The notes beneath the pieces were generated by a model. The model was given only the letters and a program-made list of their open reading frames with translations. It was not told the DNA's origin and ran no database searches. From NCBI GenBank assembly GCA_934532985.1, contig CAKTAV010000015.1:1-48228 (forward strand): a stretch of 48,228 nucleotides of DNA. The letters are read 5' to 3'. This DNA comes from an uncultured Butyricicoccus sp. (lineage in GTDB: Bacteria > Bacillota > Clostridia > Oscillospirales > Butyricicoccaceae). Below are positions 29,781 to 39,129 of the stretch, piece by piece. Position numbers and translations under genes: made by a program. Numbering within the stretch: position 1 is the stretch's first letter; each line of letters begins with the position of its first letter.

Positions 29781-30755
29781 TCAATCTTTTATTTCTCCCG
29801 CCGCATGAAGAATCTCTCTCGGCAGAACAAAGTCCTCTCGCCGCACCTTGTCCCACGAGAAATCCTGCGCCAGCTCGCACATCGTCACCGGCTGCGCGGT
29901 TTCCCGCAGACCACAGGCCTGCGCGAGCATGCCGAGAATCGGCTCCGGTCGTCCGAACACCTGCCGCAGCACACCGAGATCCAGATCCTTCTCCCGCTTG
30001 GACAGCCGCCGTCCGTCCGGCGCGGTCAGCAACGGGATATGGTAAAACTCCGGCACGGCAAAGCCCAGCAGACGATACAGATAAATCTGCCGCGCGGTCG
30101 AGCCGATCAAATCACAGCCGCGCACCACCTGCGTCACGCCCATCTCGCCATCGTCCACAACAACCGCCAGCTGATAGGCATACACGCCGTCGGACCGGCG
30201 GATGATAAAATCGCCGCAGTCCCGCTCCAAATTTTCCGAATACGCGCCCTGACAGCCGTCCACAAACGAAATTGTCTCATCCGGCACCATCAAACGTATC
30301 GCCGCCCCGCGCTTTTTACGCTTTTCCGCAATCTGCTCCGGCGTCAGCTTTCGGCAGGTTCGCGCATAGACATACGTTCCGTCCGAGCGGTGCGGCGCCT
30401 GTGCGGCGTGCAGCTCCGCACGGCTGCAAAAGCAGGGATACAGCAGCCCGCGCTGCTCCAGCTGTTCAAAATAGCGCTCATAAATGGGAAAGCGGCAGCT
30501 CTGGTACCAGCTGTCGCCCCCTGCCGAGCCGCCCTCGTCCCAGTCCAGACCAAACCAATGGAGGTCATCCTCAATCTGGTCGGCAAGGGAGCGCGGACAC
30601 CGCTCAGCGTCCAAATCCTCAATGCGCAGCAAATACCGTCCGCCAACCGACCGAACCGAAAGCCACGACAGCATCGCGCACAGGATATTTCCCAAATGCA
30701 TCCGTCCGCTCGGCGTCGGTGCAAACCGTCCGCAGACGCGTTTCTCTTCGCTCAC
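29781..30755 (-). CDS. gluQRS: Glutamyl-Q tRNA(Asp) synthetase
   Basis: A 324-residue truncated glutamyl-tRNA synthetase homologue without an anticodon-binding domain. It activates glutamate and attaches it to queuosine of tRNA(Asp). GRFAPTPSGRMHLGN is the HIGH-type motif, RRLSKREKDLDL the KMSKS equivalent, and YPCFCSRAEL begins the zinc-binding region. The start is GTG at 30755, overlapping the stop of the upstream NifX-like gene as GTGA, with no RBS of its own, so translation depends on coupling. It is the last gene before repeat copy C. Confidence 0.93.
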   Translation of the reverse strand: MSEEKRVCGRFAPTPSGRMHLGNILCAMLSWLSVRSVGGRYLLRIEDLDAERCPRSLADQIEDDLHWFGLDWDEGGSAGGDSWYQSCRFPIYERYFEQLEQRGLLYPCFCSRAELHAAQAPHRSDGTYVYARTCRKLTPEQIAEKRKKRGAAIRLMVPDETISFVDGCQGAYSENLERDCGDFIIRRSDGVYAYQLAVVVDDGEMGVTQVVRGCDLIGSTARQIYLYRLLGFAVPEFYHIPLLTAPDGRRLSKREKDLDLGVLRQVFGRPEPILGMLAQACGLRETAQPVTMCELAQDFSWDKVRREDFVLPREILHAAGEIKD

Positions 30756-31192
30756 TGCTTCTGCTGCTTGATCGCACGCTCGGTCGGCGACTGCGTGGAG
30801 CACTCCGCCATACAGCGCGAGCAGTCGTGCATACATGCCATCGGGTCATTCTCGTCCTCCTCCGGAAGAGCCACCTTGGACGGATCGCCAATGTCCTCGC
30901 CCAGCAGATACGCCGCAATCTGCTCGTTCGCGTCGCCCTGACATCCCGGATACAGCGAGATACCCAGCATATGCAGCGTGCCCTGTAATACCGTGCTCAC
31001 GTCGTTGGCCAGCAGGACATCAATGTTTCGCGCCGCCAGCTTGAGCAGGACGCTCGTGATTTCCTGTCCGCCGATTTCCAGCACTTCCTTCGAGGTCGGT
31101 GTCTTGTCCTCCGCCTCGACAATCAGAATCTGATCGGCCTGCGTCACGCTCTGTGCAATCTGATCCTTCGTAGTAAATGCAGCAATTTTCAT
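30752..31192 (-). CDS. NifB/NifX-family iron-cluster-binding-like protein
   Basis: A 146-residue protein with an N-terminal RNase H-like NifX/Nif3-type domain (MKIAAFTTKDQIAQSVTQAD, then LLANDVSTVLQGTLHMLGIS), as in dinitrogenase-cofactor-associated proteins. The C-terminal tail has a CMHDCSRCMAEC cysteine cluster that could bind a metal or Fe-S centre. No nif genes are nearby and the family has many members with no link to nitrogen fixation. ATG 31192 is the best start; longer forms are basic and unsupported. It overlaps gluQRS in GTGA, an unexpected coupling. Confidence 0.78.
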   Translation of the reverse strand: MKIAAFTTKDQIAQSVTQADQILIVEAEDKTPTSKEVLEIGGQEITSVLLKLAARNIDVLLANDVSTVLQGTLHMLGISLYPGCQGDANEQIAAYLLGEDIGDPSKVALPEEDENDPMACMHDCSRCMAECSTQSPTERAIKQQKQ

Positions 31193-31264
31193 CCTTGCTA
31201 CCTGCCTTTCTGTTTCGCCGCCCGTGCTGCGCATTTCCCGCCAGCCGGACGGCAGTTTGTTGTA

Positions 31265-32203
31265 TTACTGTACGCCCTCTTCGGTCTCGCGGACCAGATA
31301 AATCGGGCGCTTTTTGGTTTCCAAATAGGTCTTGGCCAGATATTGACCCAAGATACCAATGCCAAACAGCTGAATGCCGCCCAGCAGCAAAATGACCGAC
31401 ATCATCGACGGCCAGCCGCCAACCGGATCTCCGAACACCAGTGTGCGCACAACAATGACGACAATCATAATCATTGCCAGCAGACAGAGCAGCACACCCG
31501 CTACCGATGCAATCATCAGCGGCGCAGTGGAGAAAGCGGTGATGCCGTCCAGCGAGTACAAAAACAGCTTCCAAAACGACCATTTGGTTTCACCCGCCAC
31601 GCGTTCCACGTTTTTATACGGCAGCCACTTGGTCTTAAAGCCAACCCAGCCAAAAATACCCTTGGAGAAGCGATTGTATTCGCCCATCTCCAAAATCGCA
31701 TTGACCATGCTGCGCCGCATCAGGCGGAAATCACGCGCACCATCCACAATATCCGCACTGGAGATCTTATTGATAATCCGATAGAACATGCGGGCAAAGA
31801 ACGAGCGGATCGGCGGTTCACCGTCTCGCGTCACACGCCGCGTTGCCACGGAGTCATATTCTCCATCGCGCACCGCTTCGTACATCTCCGGCAGCAGGGA
31901 CGGCGGATCCTGCATATCTGCATCCATCACGGCCGCATAATCACCCGTACACATCTGGAAGCCGGCATACATGGCGGCCTCCTTGCCAAAATTGCGCGAG
32001 AACGAGGTAAACCGTACCCGCGAATCCTGCTGCACAAACGACCGCAAAAGCGGCAGTGTGCCGTCCTTGGAACCGTCATCAATAAAGCACAGCTCCCACT
32101 CGACATAGTCCATCTTGCTCATAACCGACTGTATTTCCTGATAGAACATCGGAAGAGATTCTTCCTCATTATAACAGGGAACAATTACTGATATCTTTTC
32201 CAT
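31265..32203 (-). CDS. Membrane-anchored family 2 glycosyltransferase (GtrB/DPM-like)
   Basis: A 312-residue protein. The GT2 domain starts KISVIVPCYNEEESLP and has the DxD-type metal site in VMDADMQDPP. The GT2 core ends near residue 220, and two C-terminal membrane helices follow (about residues 230-260 and 270-300). This is the layout of polyprenyl-phosphate glucosyl/mannosyltransferases (GtrB, YfdH), which load undecaprenyl phosphate with a sugar at the inner membrane face. ATG 32203 is preferred; a GTG four codons earlier lies too close to the GGGGG RBS. It follows the large membrane protein at 32274-34409, a likely GT-C transferase that could use the lipid-linked sugar. Confidence 0.9.
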   Translation of the reverse strand: MEKISVIVPCYNEEESLPMFYQEIQSVMSKMDYVEWELCFIDDGSKDGTLPLLRSFVQQDSRVRFTSFSRNFGKEAAMYAGFQMCTGDYAAVMDADMQDPPSLLPEMYEAVRDGEYDSVATRRVTRDGEPPIRSFFARMFYRIINKISSADIVDGARDFRLMRRSMVNAILEMGEYNRFSKGIFGWVGFKTKWLPYKNVERVAGETKWSFWKLFLYSLDGITAFSTAPLMIASVAGVLLCLLAMIMIVVIVVRTLVFGDPVGGWPSMMSVILLLGGIQLFGIGILGQYLAKTYLETKKRPIYLVRETEEGVQ

Positions 32204-32273
32204 GCTGTTGTTCACATCCCCCTAAAAAATCAGTCTATTTGTTTTCTCTATCGTAACGCGTCTTTTCACGATG

Positions 32274-34409
32274 TTATGCTTCCGGCCACAGCGTCCATTT
32301 CTGATCGTCCCCTCCGTCAAACGCCGCCATATATATCTCTCCGGTGTCCGCATCATACGTCAACGCGGTGTCCCCGTTGGAGAGCAGATACACACTGCCG
32401 TCCTCTCCGGCGGACTTAAGCTGCCACTCCTGTCCCATCGTGGTATTGCGTTCCTCTGTGATTACCGTGCGCTCCTCCACGCCCGCCATATATTGATCCA
32501 CCTGCAAGTAGTCGCCGGTGTCCACAAAGCGGATGCCCGTCACGCCGGAATACGAAACCAGATACTCCTCCTGCGCTTCCTCCGACAGAAAGACCGGTTC
32601 ACCCGTGTCCCCGCAGTTGAGATATTGCTCCTCATCCAAGTAGGTCGAAAGAATATACGGGCCATCCGGCACCATGCCGTCAATGACATGAGCCTGCACA
32701 TAGTCAGCATATTCCTGCGTGTCGCGATCGAGATAGCACAGATCATGCAGTGTCGGCACACAGGCCGCGGCGGCAGACACGCCCGCCAGCGCAAGCAACC
32801 AGATCCCCGCGCAGACACCATATTTTTTCCGTGTTGCGGCCCGCACTTCCTTGCTCTCGCCCATCCGGCGCCAAACCGCCTGATAGCCCGCCACCGCACA
32901 CGGCAGCAGGAGGAGGAAATATGACAAAGTATACTGTCCCTTGGCCTCCCACATCAAATGAAACAGGAAACCGCCGACAAACAGCATTTCCAGCAGTACC
33001 GTTCCGTCCCGCCACGTCCGCTTGGTCAGCAGAACATGCAGCAGACAGCCCAGTAAAATCAAAAACTGTAGGATATTCAGCCAGCCGGTGATCGCCGTGC
33101 TGATCGGTATACTCAAAAAGGCACGAAGCCATGTGCTCTCATGTATCTGCGATTCTCGGCTCTGCACAATCCAGAAGCACTGAAACGTCGGATTGTTCCA
33201 CTGCGACGCGGTCTTGCGCGCGAAGAACGAAACCGCTTTCTGCGGGTTGGACGCAAATTCCGACAATGACTGCCGAATATCCTCCTTTGCCATCTCCGCC
33301 TGTATCTCCGGATTGTTTCCGCTTTCAAAGAACGATTCATCATTGTAATAGTTGTACCATCCCGCGCTGCGCGTGCCGTTGTCCTGCAAGCCCATCGCGA
33401 TAAACGACCACGAGGACATACCTTGATTCATCGCATAGCCGGTTTTCCACTCCACCAACAGGCGCGGTGCAATCGGCTCGATCACACAGGCCGCCGTGAT
33501 GAGCACGGCAAACAGCCCTATGCGCCACTGCCGCCTGCGCAGCAGCTCCAAAAATGCATACAGCACCATACCAATCAGAAAGACCATATAGTTCTGCTTC
33601 ATCATGACCGACAGCGCGATCCAAACGGCCGACAGCAGCGCATGGCGCTTTTTGCCGTCGCGGAAATACAGCAGTTCCCGCTGAATTGCCGCCAGTGCAA
33701 ATGCCTCACCCAGAATATTGCCGTAAATCAGCGAGGTATACATCGTCAGTGGGAAAAAGATCAATCCGGACGCCGCCACCAGCAGCTGACCGCGGCGGCT
33801 CATACCGAACATCCCAGAGATTTCCGACAGTTCCTTATAGACTACCATCAATCCTACCGCGTTCAGCAGCTGGAACACGACGATATTTTGGTCACCGAAC
33901 AGGGCATTCAGCCCATATAAAAATACCACTAAGCCGATCTGATGCGGCGATTTGGAGATATATGCGCCGTCGGAAAACAGCAGGCTGCTCTTCATGCGCA
34001 GCTGCGTCGCCGCACGCAGGACGGCGGACTGATCCGCACCCGGCGTAAACTGCGTCGCCAGCACCCAGAACACACCCTCTGCCAGCAAAATCAGCAGAAT
34101 GGTTCGTTTCAAGCCGTCAAACGTCAGATACGGCCCCAACCGGCTGCGGCGCAGGCAGGCGGAAATCCCGTCCTTTTTCCAATGCAGCAGCGCCAACAGC
34201 GCCAAAAACGCTGCCGCCGCCAAGACATTGACCAGCATACTGTCGCGTACAAAAAACGTGTGCTCGCTATAGGACAAATAGCTGGTGGAAAAGCCGCTCA
34301 GCAGCAGCAGCCAGCTGATAAACAGCACAAACAACGCGCCAACCACCCGAACGGACAGCGCGCGCAGGCCTGTGCAAAGCCGATTTCCCCGGCTACACTC
34401 TCTCTGCAT
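32274..34409 (-). CDS. Large GT-C-like membrane glycosyltransferase with C-terminal extracellular domain
   Basis: A 711-residue protein with about eleven to twelve membrane segments in its first 560 residues and a soluble C-terminal region of about 150 residues. FTPGADQSAVLRAATQLRMK after the second segment pair resembles the first extracytoplasmic loop of GT-C (PMT/ArnT-type) enzymes. The C-terminal part has MGQEWQLKSAGEDGSVYLLS and DDQKWTLWPEA, similar to single QxW repeats of ricin-type lectin domains. It probably transfers a lipid-linked sugar outside the membrane. AAGGAG precedes the ATG. Cotranscription with the GT2 gene 70 bp downstream is likely. Substrate unknown. Confidence 0.7.
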   Translation of the reverse strand: MQRECSRGNRLCTGLRALSVRVVGALFVLFISWLLLLSGFSTSYLSYSEHTFFVRDSMLVNVLAAAAFLALLALLHWKKDGISACLRRSRLGPYLTFDGLKRTILLILLAEGVFWVLATQFTPGADQSAVLRAATQLRMKSSLLFSDGAYISKSPHQIGLVVFLYGLNALFGDQNIVVFQLLNAVGLMVVYKELSEISGMFGMSRRGQLLVAASGLIFFPLTMYTSLIYGNILGEAFALAAIQRELLYFRDGKKRHALLSAVWIALSVMMKQNYMVFLIGMVLYAFLELLRRRQWRIGLFAVLITAACVIEPIAPRLLVEWKTGYAMNQGMSSWSFIAMGLQDNGTRSAGWYNYYNDESFFESGNNPEIQAEMAKEDIRQSLSEFASNPQKAVSFFARKTASQWNNPTFQCFWIVQSRESQIHESTWLRAFLSIPISTAITGWLNILQFLILLGCLLHVLLTKRTWRDGTVLLEMLFVGGFLFHLMWEAKGQYTLSYFLLLLPCAVAGYQAVWRRMGESKEVRAATRKKYGVCAGIWLLALAGVSAAAACVPTLHDLCYLDRDTQEYADYVQAHVIDGMVPDGPYILSTYLDEEQYLNCGDTGEPVFLSEEAQEEYLVSYSGVTGIRFVDTGDYLQVDQYMAGVEERTVITEERNTTMGQEWQLKSAGEDGSVYLLSNGDTALTYDADTGEIYMAAFDGGDDQKWTLWPEA

Positions 34410-34589
34410 TGTCTCTTCTCCTTATGGCAATCTGGAGCTCTCTTTCCCGCCCGTTTCGGCGGTATTTTACTCCATTTTATCTGTATAGGATTATACTCTT
34501 TTTGCCGTCTGGCTGTCAACCAAAAAGCGACTTCGTACGCTTTCTCCCACTTTTGTCCCTTGGAATGTACCCACATCATTTCCCACAGA

Positions 34590-34629
34590 CACAAACATAC
34601 CGACCGCGGACAATGCCGCAGTCGGTATG
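34590..34629 (-). terminator. Terminator of the SGNH-like gene 34646-36178
   Basis: On the minus strand CATACCGACTGCGG and CCGCGGTCGGTATG form a 14-position stem with one G-U, followed by TTTGTGT. The rest of 34410-34589 holds no gene; it should contain the promoter of the membrane glycosyltransferase. Confidence 0.8.
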
Positions 34630-34645
34630 AAATCTCGTTATTTTG

Positions 34646-36178
34646 TTAGGAATCTGTCTCACGGGAAAGCCGCAGCTTGCCGTCCGCACAGATTGCAATC
34701 GTCGGCATGTCTAAAATCTTCTGTGTCTTTCGCTCATACACCATGATATTCATTCCCTTGTCAGAAAAATACTTGGGGACACCGACCACAGAGATCTTTG
34801 TCGGCGCCTTAGAGCGACCGTTTGCCTTGGAGATCGCGCGAAACATCTTGCCGTTTCCAAAGAAATCGTCAATCGTCAGCTTGCGGGAATCGCCGATCCA
34901 TTCCTTGGTTTCGCCGTCCGCTACCCGTCCGATATACGCCTGATCATCCAGCTCCCGCGGGTCTGTCGTAAGGCCGCAGTCCTCCCACAGCGCTTGCAGC
35001 TCATCCGTCCAGCCTTCCTTGATGCTGCCATCCGTGAGCTGACATACAATATCATACTTTCCTTTGGACAAATAGCGGTCACGCAGCGTCTCCAGATATT
35101 CCTCCGGATCGGTGCAGCTGTAAAAATAGTTGATGCGCTGCTTTTTGTGGTATTCCTTCATCAGCTTTTTGGACTTCGGCGCGGTCTCGCGGAAATCTGT
35201 CAAGTCATAGTTTTCCGTCAAATATGCACCGAGCTGACGGGAAATTTTTTCCGCACCGCGCAAATTCAGATGCTCACTGTCCTTAAAGTCCGCGTAAAAA
35301 TCAATGCCTGCCTGTGTGCATGCCTGCTTGGTCGTATAATTCAGATACGGTACATCCAGCTCCTCGGCCAGTTTTTGTACCTTGCGGTCCTTCTCCTTGC
35401 ACCAGTCGCTCTTCGGCGTCTTAAACAGCACCATCTGGATACCATTGTCCTTGCAGTACTGCGCGTACTGCCGCACGGCATCACGCTGCTCCGGCACCGT
35501 TTCCGTCTGCATCAGCTCATCATCAAGCACCAGATCGTCATAGTCGTCAAACGAACACACCTTGTTGGACATGGCGTTTCCCAAGAACATGGAGCTTTCC
35601 TCCACGTCAAGCCCGAAGTCCTGCTTGCTTACCTCATTCCATCGTGAATGATATTTGATCAGCGGGAACAAATAGCTCATCGTAGAATCGGTATTTTCGC
35701 CCTGCACAACGTGCTGCCGCACGATTTCTATTTTATTTTTCGACAGATGCATCGGATCCAATGCCTGTCGATAGCTGACCTCTTCATTTGTCTCAAACAG
35801 CTGGCTGATATCCAGCGCAGCTACTTTAATATCCTGCCGCTGATTCAGCTCACGCAGCCACGCGAGAGAACACAAAATCGGCTGGTTGGGGGACCCCATG
35901 GAATAGCAGGAGATTCCATATTCTTCGTACATTTCCATGCCGGAAATACAGAACACCGCCTGACTGCTTCCGCTAATCGCCACCTCTACGCTGTTTTTGT
36001 CCAGATCATACAGCCCTTCTGCCATATAGGTCTGACAATTATCGTCCGTAAATTTTGCCACGAGCACCTTGGACGTGACAAACAGCAATCCAAAAAAGAT
36101 TGCAGCAAACACAGCGCATCGGAAGATTCGCTTCTTCATCATGCACCAAACTCCATATTGATATATTATTCTGAGCAT
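34646..36178 (-). CDS. Membrane-anchored SGNH-hydrolase-like protein
   Basis: A 510-residue protein with one N-terminal membrane anchor (FRCAVFAAIFFGLLFVTSKV) and an extracytoplasmic SGNH-type domain. VEVAISGSSQAVFCISGMEM supplies the nucleophile block with Ser, and DSEHLNLRGAEKISRQLGAY the DxxH block. Such domains in DltD- and AlgJ/X-like proteins act on O-acyl groups of wall or exported polysaccharides. The C-terminal 150 residues (DDFFGNGKMFRAISKANGRS onward) are of unknown type. GAGGGGG precedes ATG 36178; a second ATG at 36142 with GGAG is an alternative. It lies upstream of two glycosyltransferases, suggesting envelope glycan modification. Confidence 0.72.
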   Translation of the reverse strand: MLRIIYQYGVWCMMKKRIFRCAVFAAIFFGLLFVTSKVLVAKFTDDNCQTYMAEGLYDLDKNSVEVAISGSSQAVFCISGMEMYEEYGISCYSMGSPNQPILCSLAWLRELNQRQDIKVAALDISQLFETNEEVSYRQALDPMHLSKNKIEIVRQHVVQGENTDSTMSYLFPLIKYHSRWNEVSKQDFGLDVEESSMFLGNAMSNKVCSFDDYDDLVLDDELMQTETVPEQRDAVRQYAQYCKDNGIQMVLFKTPKSDWCKEKDRKVQKLAEELDVPYLNYTTKQACTQAGIDFYADFKDSEHLNLRGAEKISRQLGAYLTENYDLTDFRETAPKSKKLMKEYHKKQRINYFYSCTDPEEYLETLRDRYLSKGKYDIVCQLTDGSIKEGWTDELQALWEDCGLTTDPRELDDQAYIGRVADGETKEWIGDSRKLTIDDFFGNGKMFRAISKANGRSKAPTKISVVGVPKYFSDKGMNIMVYERKTQKILDMPTIAICADGKLRLSRETDS

Positions 36179-36344
36179 TTCTTCCCCCTCGAAATGCCAG
36201 ATCTTTCCGCACCTACGGATATTTTATTATAGCAAACTTTTCATTTTCTGTAAAGTATCCGCTTCCCTTTGCACCTGTTTCGTGATAGAATAAGATACAT
36301 TATCGGATAATTATCGCATTTTCTGCATAATAGGAGGATTTTTT

Positions 36345-36635
36345 ATGTCAAATATACCGACTTGGCACGGAAAACACTATGCCTTCTTCTGCAACCGCGA
36401 TTGCGAGTACTTTCCTTGTCATCCCACGAACGATCCGGATAACTTTAATTGTCTCTTTTGCTATTGTCCGCTGTACGCCCTCGGCGACCGTTGCGGCGGT
36501 GCGTTTACCTATAATAAAAATGGGTATAAGGATTGTACACGCTGTTTGTTTCCCCATCAGAGGGAAAATTACGGGAAAATTATCGCGCGATATAGGGAAA
36601 TTGCGGAGGTGGCGAAAAAAAATCGAACGATATAA
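36345..36635 (+). CDS. Cysteine-rich small domain protein (PF04071 type)
   Basis: A 96-residue protein with nine cysteines in CNRDCEYFPCH, CLFCYCPLY, RCGGAF and CTRCLFPHQREN spacing, matching the cysteine-rich small domain family. These are probable metal-binding proteins, widespread in clostridia and methanogens and sometimes associated with cobalamin genes, but of unproven function. GAGGA precedes the ATG. It is monocistronic, with its own terminator, and there are no cobalamin genes here. Confidence 0.85.
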   Translation: MSNIPTWHGKHYAFFCNRDCEYFPCHPTNDPDNFNCLFCYCPLYALGDRCGGAFTYNKNGYKDCTRCLFPHQRENYGKIIARYREIAEVAKKNRTI

Positions 36636-36638
36636 CAC

Positions 36639-36673
36639 AGCGAGCAGATCAATATCGTCTGCTCGCTTTTTTT
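36639..36673 (+). terminator. Terminator of the cysteine-rich gene
   Basis: AGCGAGCAGA and TCTGCTCGCT form a 10-bp stem with a 9-nt loop, then seven T's. It ends three bases before the convergent araC-type gene. Confidence 0.9.
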
Positions 36674-36675
36674 CG

Positions 36676-39129
36676 TCACACCCCTGCCTCGATCTCAATC
36701 AGCGCCACCTCATGCGGCTGCACGGTAAACGGCAGCGCATTTCCCTCATACCGAATCTTCCGCTTATAATACGCCGGCTCCGCGCTGCGGTCCAGATAGG
36801 AAATTTCCTCCGCCGTCAAGCTCTCCGGACTGCCCATCTGCACCCATTTGTCATAGGCGCTGCCGCTTTCTCGGTTAATTCGCCACTCACGCAGCTGATA
36901 CTCCCCGGCTTCCAGTCCGGCAAAGCGGAACTGATATTCCTTGTCCTCCCGCTCAGCAAACACAAAATATCGGTCAGACTTTGCAAAGTCCGTCACCGTA
37001 TAGCCCAGCAGACGGTTATAGCTGCAATAATAATACAGTACCAGCTGAATGGTCGTTTCTTTCCGAAATACGGCCCAGCCGTCTCCAGCCGCGATATGTG
37101 CATCTCCCAGCTTGGCAAACAGCTGATAGACATAAAATGCATTTTTCCGCACGTCGTTGTTCGTAAACAGACCAATGTCCCCATAAAACGGCTCTTTTTC
37201 CGGATAGGACTCAATGGAATAATCACTGACGAAGGCCTGTGCCATCGCCGTCACAGATGCGGCATTTTCCATGATGTTCTTCGCAATAAACGCGGAACGA
37301 AAGCAGGTATCACTGATCGGATCTCTCTGCCAGAGCGAGGAATTCCACTCGTCAATCAAAATAGGTACACGCGGCATTCCCGCCCGGCGCAGACTCTGTT
37401 TGAGCAGCTTCACATGGTGCTGAATGTAGTCTTCATCCTCTGTGCGGGAGCTAAACGCCGTTTGGGAGATCATTATCACGTTCCTTTTATCGCGCGAGTT
37501 CTCCGGACGAAGCATATCCTCACCAACAACAGGGTAACAATGCATCGTGATAAAATCCGGCGGACAGTCATTGTTCATACAAACTGTCAGCCAATCCTCC
37601 AGCGTGGTGATTCCAGTTTCCTCCAGCGTAAAGCTGTCAGTCGCCGGACCGCCAACCATGAAATCCGTACAGACCGCTTTGATCTCCTGATACGCCGCCA
37701 GATTCAGCGCATAATATTGTTCTGCCGACAGTGCATAGCTCGGCACATAGCCGCATTGCACCCAGTTAAAGCCGATAAAGGAAAAATACCATTGCTTCAT
37801 CGCCGCAATGCCATAGCGCTCCACGCAGTGCGTCACGATTCCACGGATCAAATACCGCCATTTTTCCAAGCTGGTGACGTCAGAAATATACGCCCGGTGA
37901 GCAAACGGACTGGCGAGATGCTTCGCCAGCTTAGACGGGATAAAACTCAGTTCCAAATATGGTTTCAGACCGACGGAATCCAAGAAATCCAGAATCATAT
38001 CCAAGTAGGTAAAATACAATACCGGATTGCCGTTCTCATCCTCATTATAAATGTTAATATCATCATCCAGAATTCCATGAAACCGCAAATGCGTAAACCC
38101 AATGCTCTCTTGCATAATGCGCAGCTGCCGCTGTACGTTGGCAGAAATAATCTCTCCGGCATAGCCGACATTGATAATTTTCTGCCAAGTATGCGGATAG
38201 GGCGTCCCTCGTTCGTTAATATCCACCGTTTCCAGGATAATCTGCGGAGAACGCTCCTGCTTTGTCTCGGTCATGTGCTCCGGATGCCGCCGATACTCCA
38301 ACAGTGTCGTCATCTCCGCCGACAGCAGATCCTTCCCGTTTTCCTGCTTCAAGGACGTCCGAAATTCCGAAGGCGTCATGTGAAACGCCCGATGGAATGC
38401 CACATAAAAGGAATTGATGTTAGTAAATCCGGCATCCAGTGCAATTTCCGTGATGCTTTTCGTTGCCTCCGTGCGAAGCTCCTTCACCACCTCCTGCAGA
38501 CGAACCTGTGTCAGATATTCCGAAAAGGATACCGCCATATTTTCCTTAAAGGTGCGCGATAGATGTCCCGGCGTCACCGCCATCACCTCCGCCACGGATT
38601 GCAATGTCAGTCGTTCCTGAAAATGATTTTGCAGATACCGCGTCACCTTCTGCACGCGGTCAAACGAGCGGCTGCTCGCAGAAAGCGGCGTTTCTCTCTT
38701 GCGGCTGAAATTTCGCATCAGCTGATATAACAGCTGATACAGCAGTGAACGGATTATAATATCCGCCCCGGTCTCTCCCTTGGCATCATTCCAAAACAGC
38801 TCTGCAACAATTCGTTTGATCTGGTTTCCCGCTTCGCTGGTATCACCGATTAAGCAGCATTGAATGTCCGCCATGCGATAGGAGCTTTCCACTTTTCGCA
38901 GCATTTCCAGTGGAATGCGCAGTACAATTGTATGCAAATCCTCCGTTCGCGCCGTCACCGCAAAGGCTTCCAGCGGAAGCAGTGTCACCAAATCACGCGC
39001 CGCCAACGTCCATTCTTCCTCACGCCGTTGTATGGTAAGGCTTCCGGACAATACAAACAGCAGAGTCACCGTTTCCTCCCGATACATTCCCTCTTTATAG
39101 GCATCCAGTTCAAATATATCATGAATCAT
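36676..39129 (-). CDS. AraC-family regulator fused to a GH39-like domain (paralogue 1)
   Basis: 817 residues in three parts. Residues 1-120 are an AraC-type cupin. Residues 155-258 are two HTH motifs (LTLQSVAEVMAVTPGHLSRT and ITEIALDAGFTNINSFYVAF). Residues 297-815 resemble family 39 beta-xylosidase barrels (THLRFHGILDDDINIY, DFLDSVGLKPYLEL, CVERYGIAAMKQWYFS, VGGPATDS). The acid/base motif W-x-F-E-x-W-N-E-P reads WYFSFIGFN here, so the catalytic Glu is absent. The nucleophile block LIDEWNSS keeps its Glu. It probably senses a sugar with the barrel and controls the divergent symporter/MBL operon. ATG 39129 follows GGAAG. A paralogue lies at 42679-45156. Confidence 0.88.
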   Translation of the reverse strand: MIHDIFELDAYKEGMYREETVTLLFVLSGSLTIQRREEEWTLAARDLVTLLPLEAFAVTARTEDLHTIVLRIPLEMLRKVESSYRMADIQCCLIGDTSEAGNQIKRIVAELFWNDAKGETGADIIIRSLLYQLLYQLMRNFSRKRETPLSASSRSFDRVQKVTRYLQNHFQERLTLQSVAEVMAVTPGHLSRTFKENMAVSFSEYLTQVRLQEVVKELRTEATKSITEIALDAGFTNINSFYVAFHRAFHMTPSEFRTSLKQENGKDLLSAEMTTLLEYRRHPEHMTETKQERSPQIILETVDINERGTPYPHTWQKIINVGYAGEIISANVQRQLRIMQESIGFTHLRFHGILDDDINIYNEDENGNPVLYFTYLDMILDFLDSVGLKPYLELSFIPSKLAKHLASPFAHRAYISDVTSLEKWRYLIRGIVTHCVERYGIAAMKQWYFSFIGFNWVQCGYVPSYALSAEQYYALNLAAYQEIKAVCTDFMVGGPATDSFTLEETGITTLEDWLTVCMNNDCPPDFITMHCYPVVGEDMLRPENSRDKRNVIMISQTAFSSRTEDEDYIQHHVKLLKQSLRRAGMPRVPILIDEWNSSLWQRDPISDTCFRSAFIAKNIMENAASVTAMAQAFVSDYSIESYPEKEPFYGDIGLFTNNDVRKNAFYVYQLFAKLGDAHIAAGDGWAVFRKETTIQLVLYYYCSYNRLLGYTVTDFAKSDRYFVFAEREDKEYQFRFAGLEAGEYQLREWRINRESGSAYDKWVQMGSPESLTAEEISYLDRSAEPAYYKRKIRYEGNALPFTVQPHEVALIEIEAGV

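Noticed and set aside
31177..31192. Complete nitrogenase cofactor system suggested by the NifX-like protein
   Set aside because: No other nif genes occur here, and the family is widespread outside nitrogen fixation.
36379..38562. 727-codon plus-strand open frame opposite AraC-GH39 paralogue 1
   Set aside because: The minus strand encodes a recognisable three-part protein; the plus-strand translation has no domain and begins inside the cysteine-rich gene.
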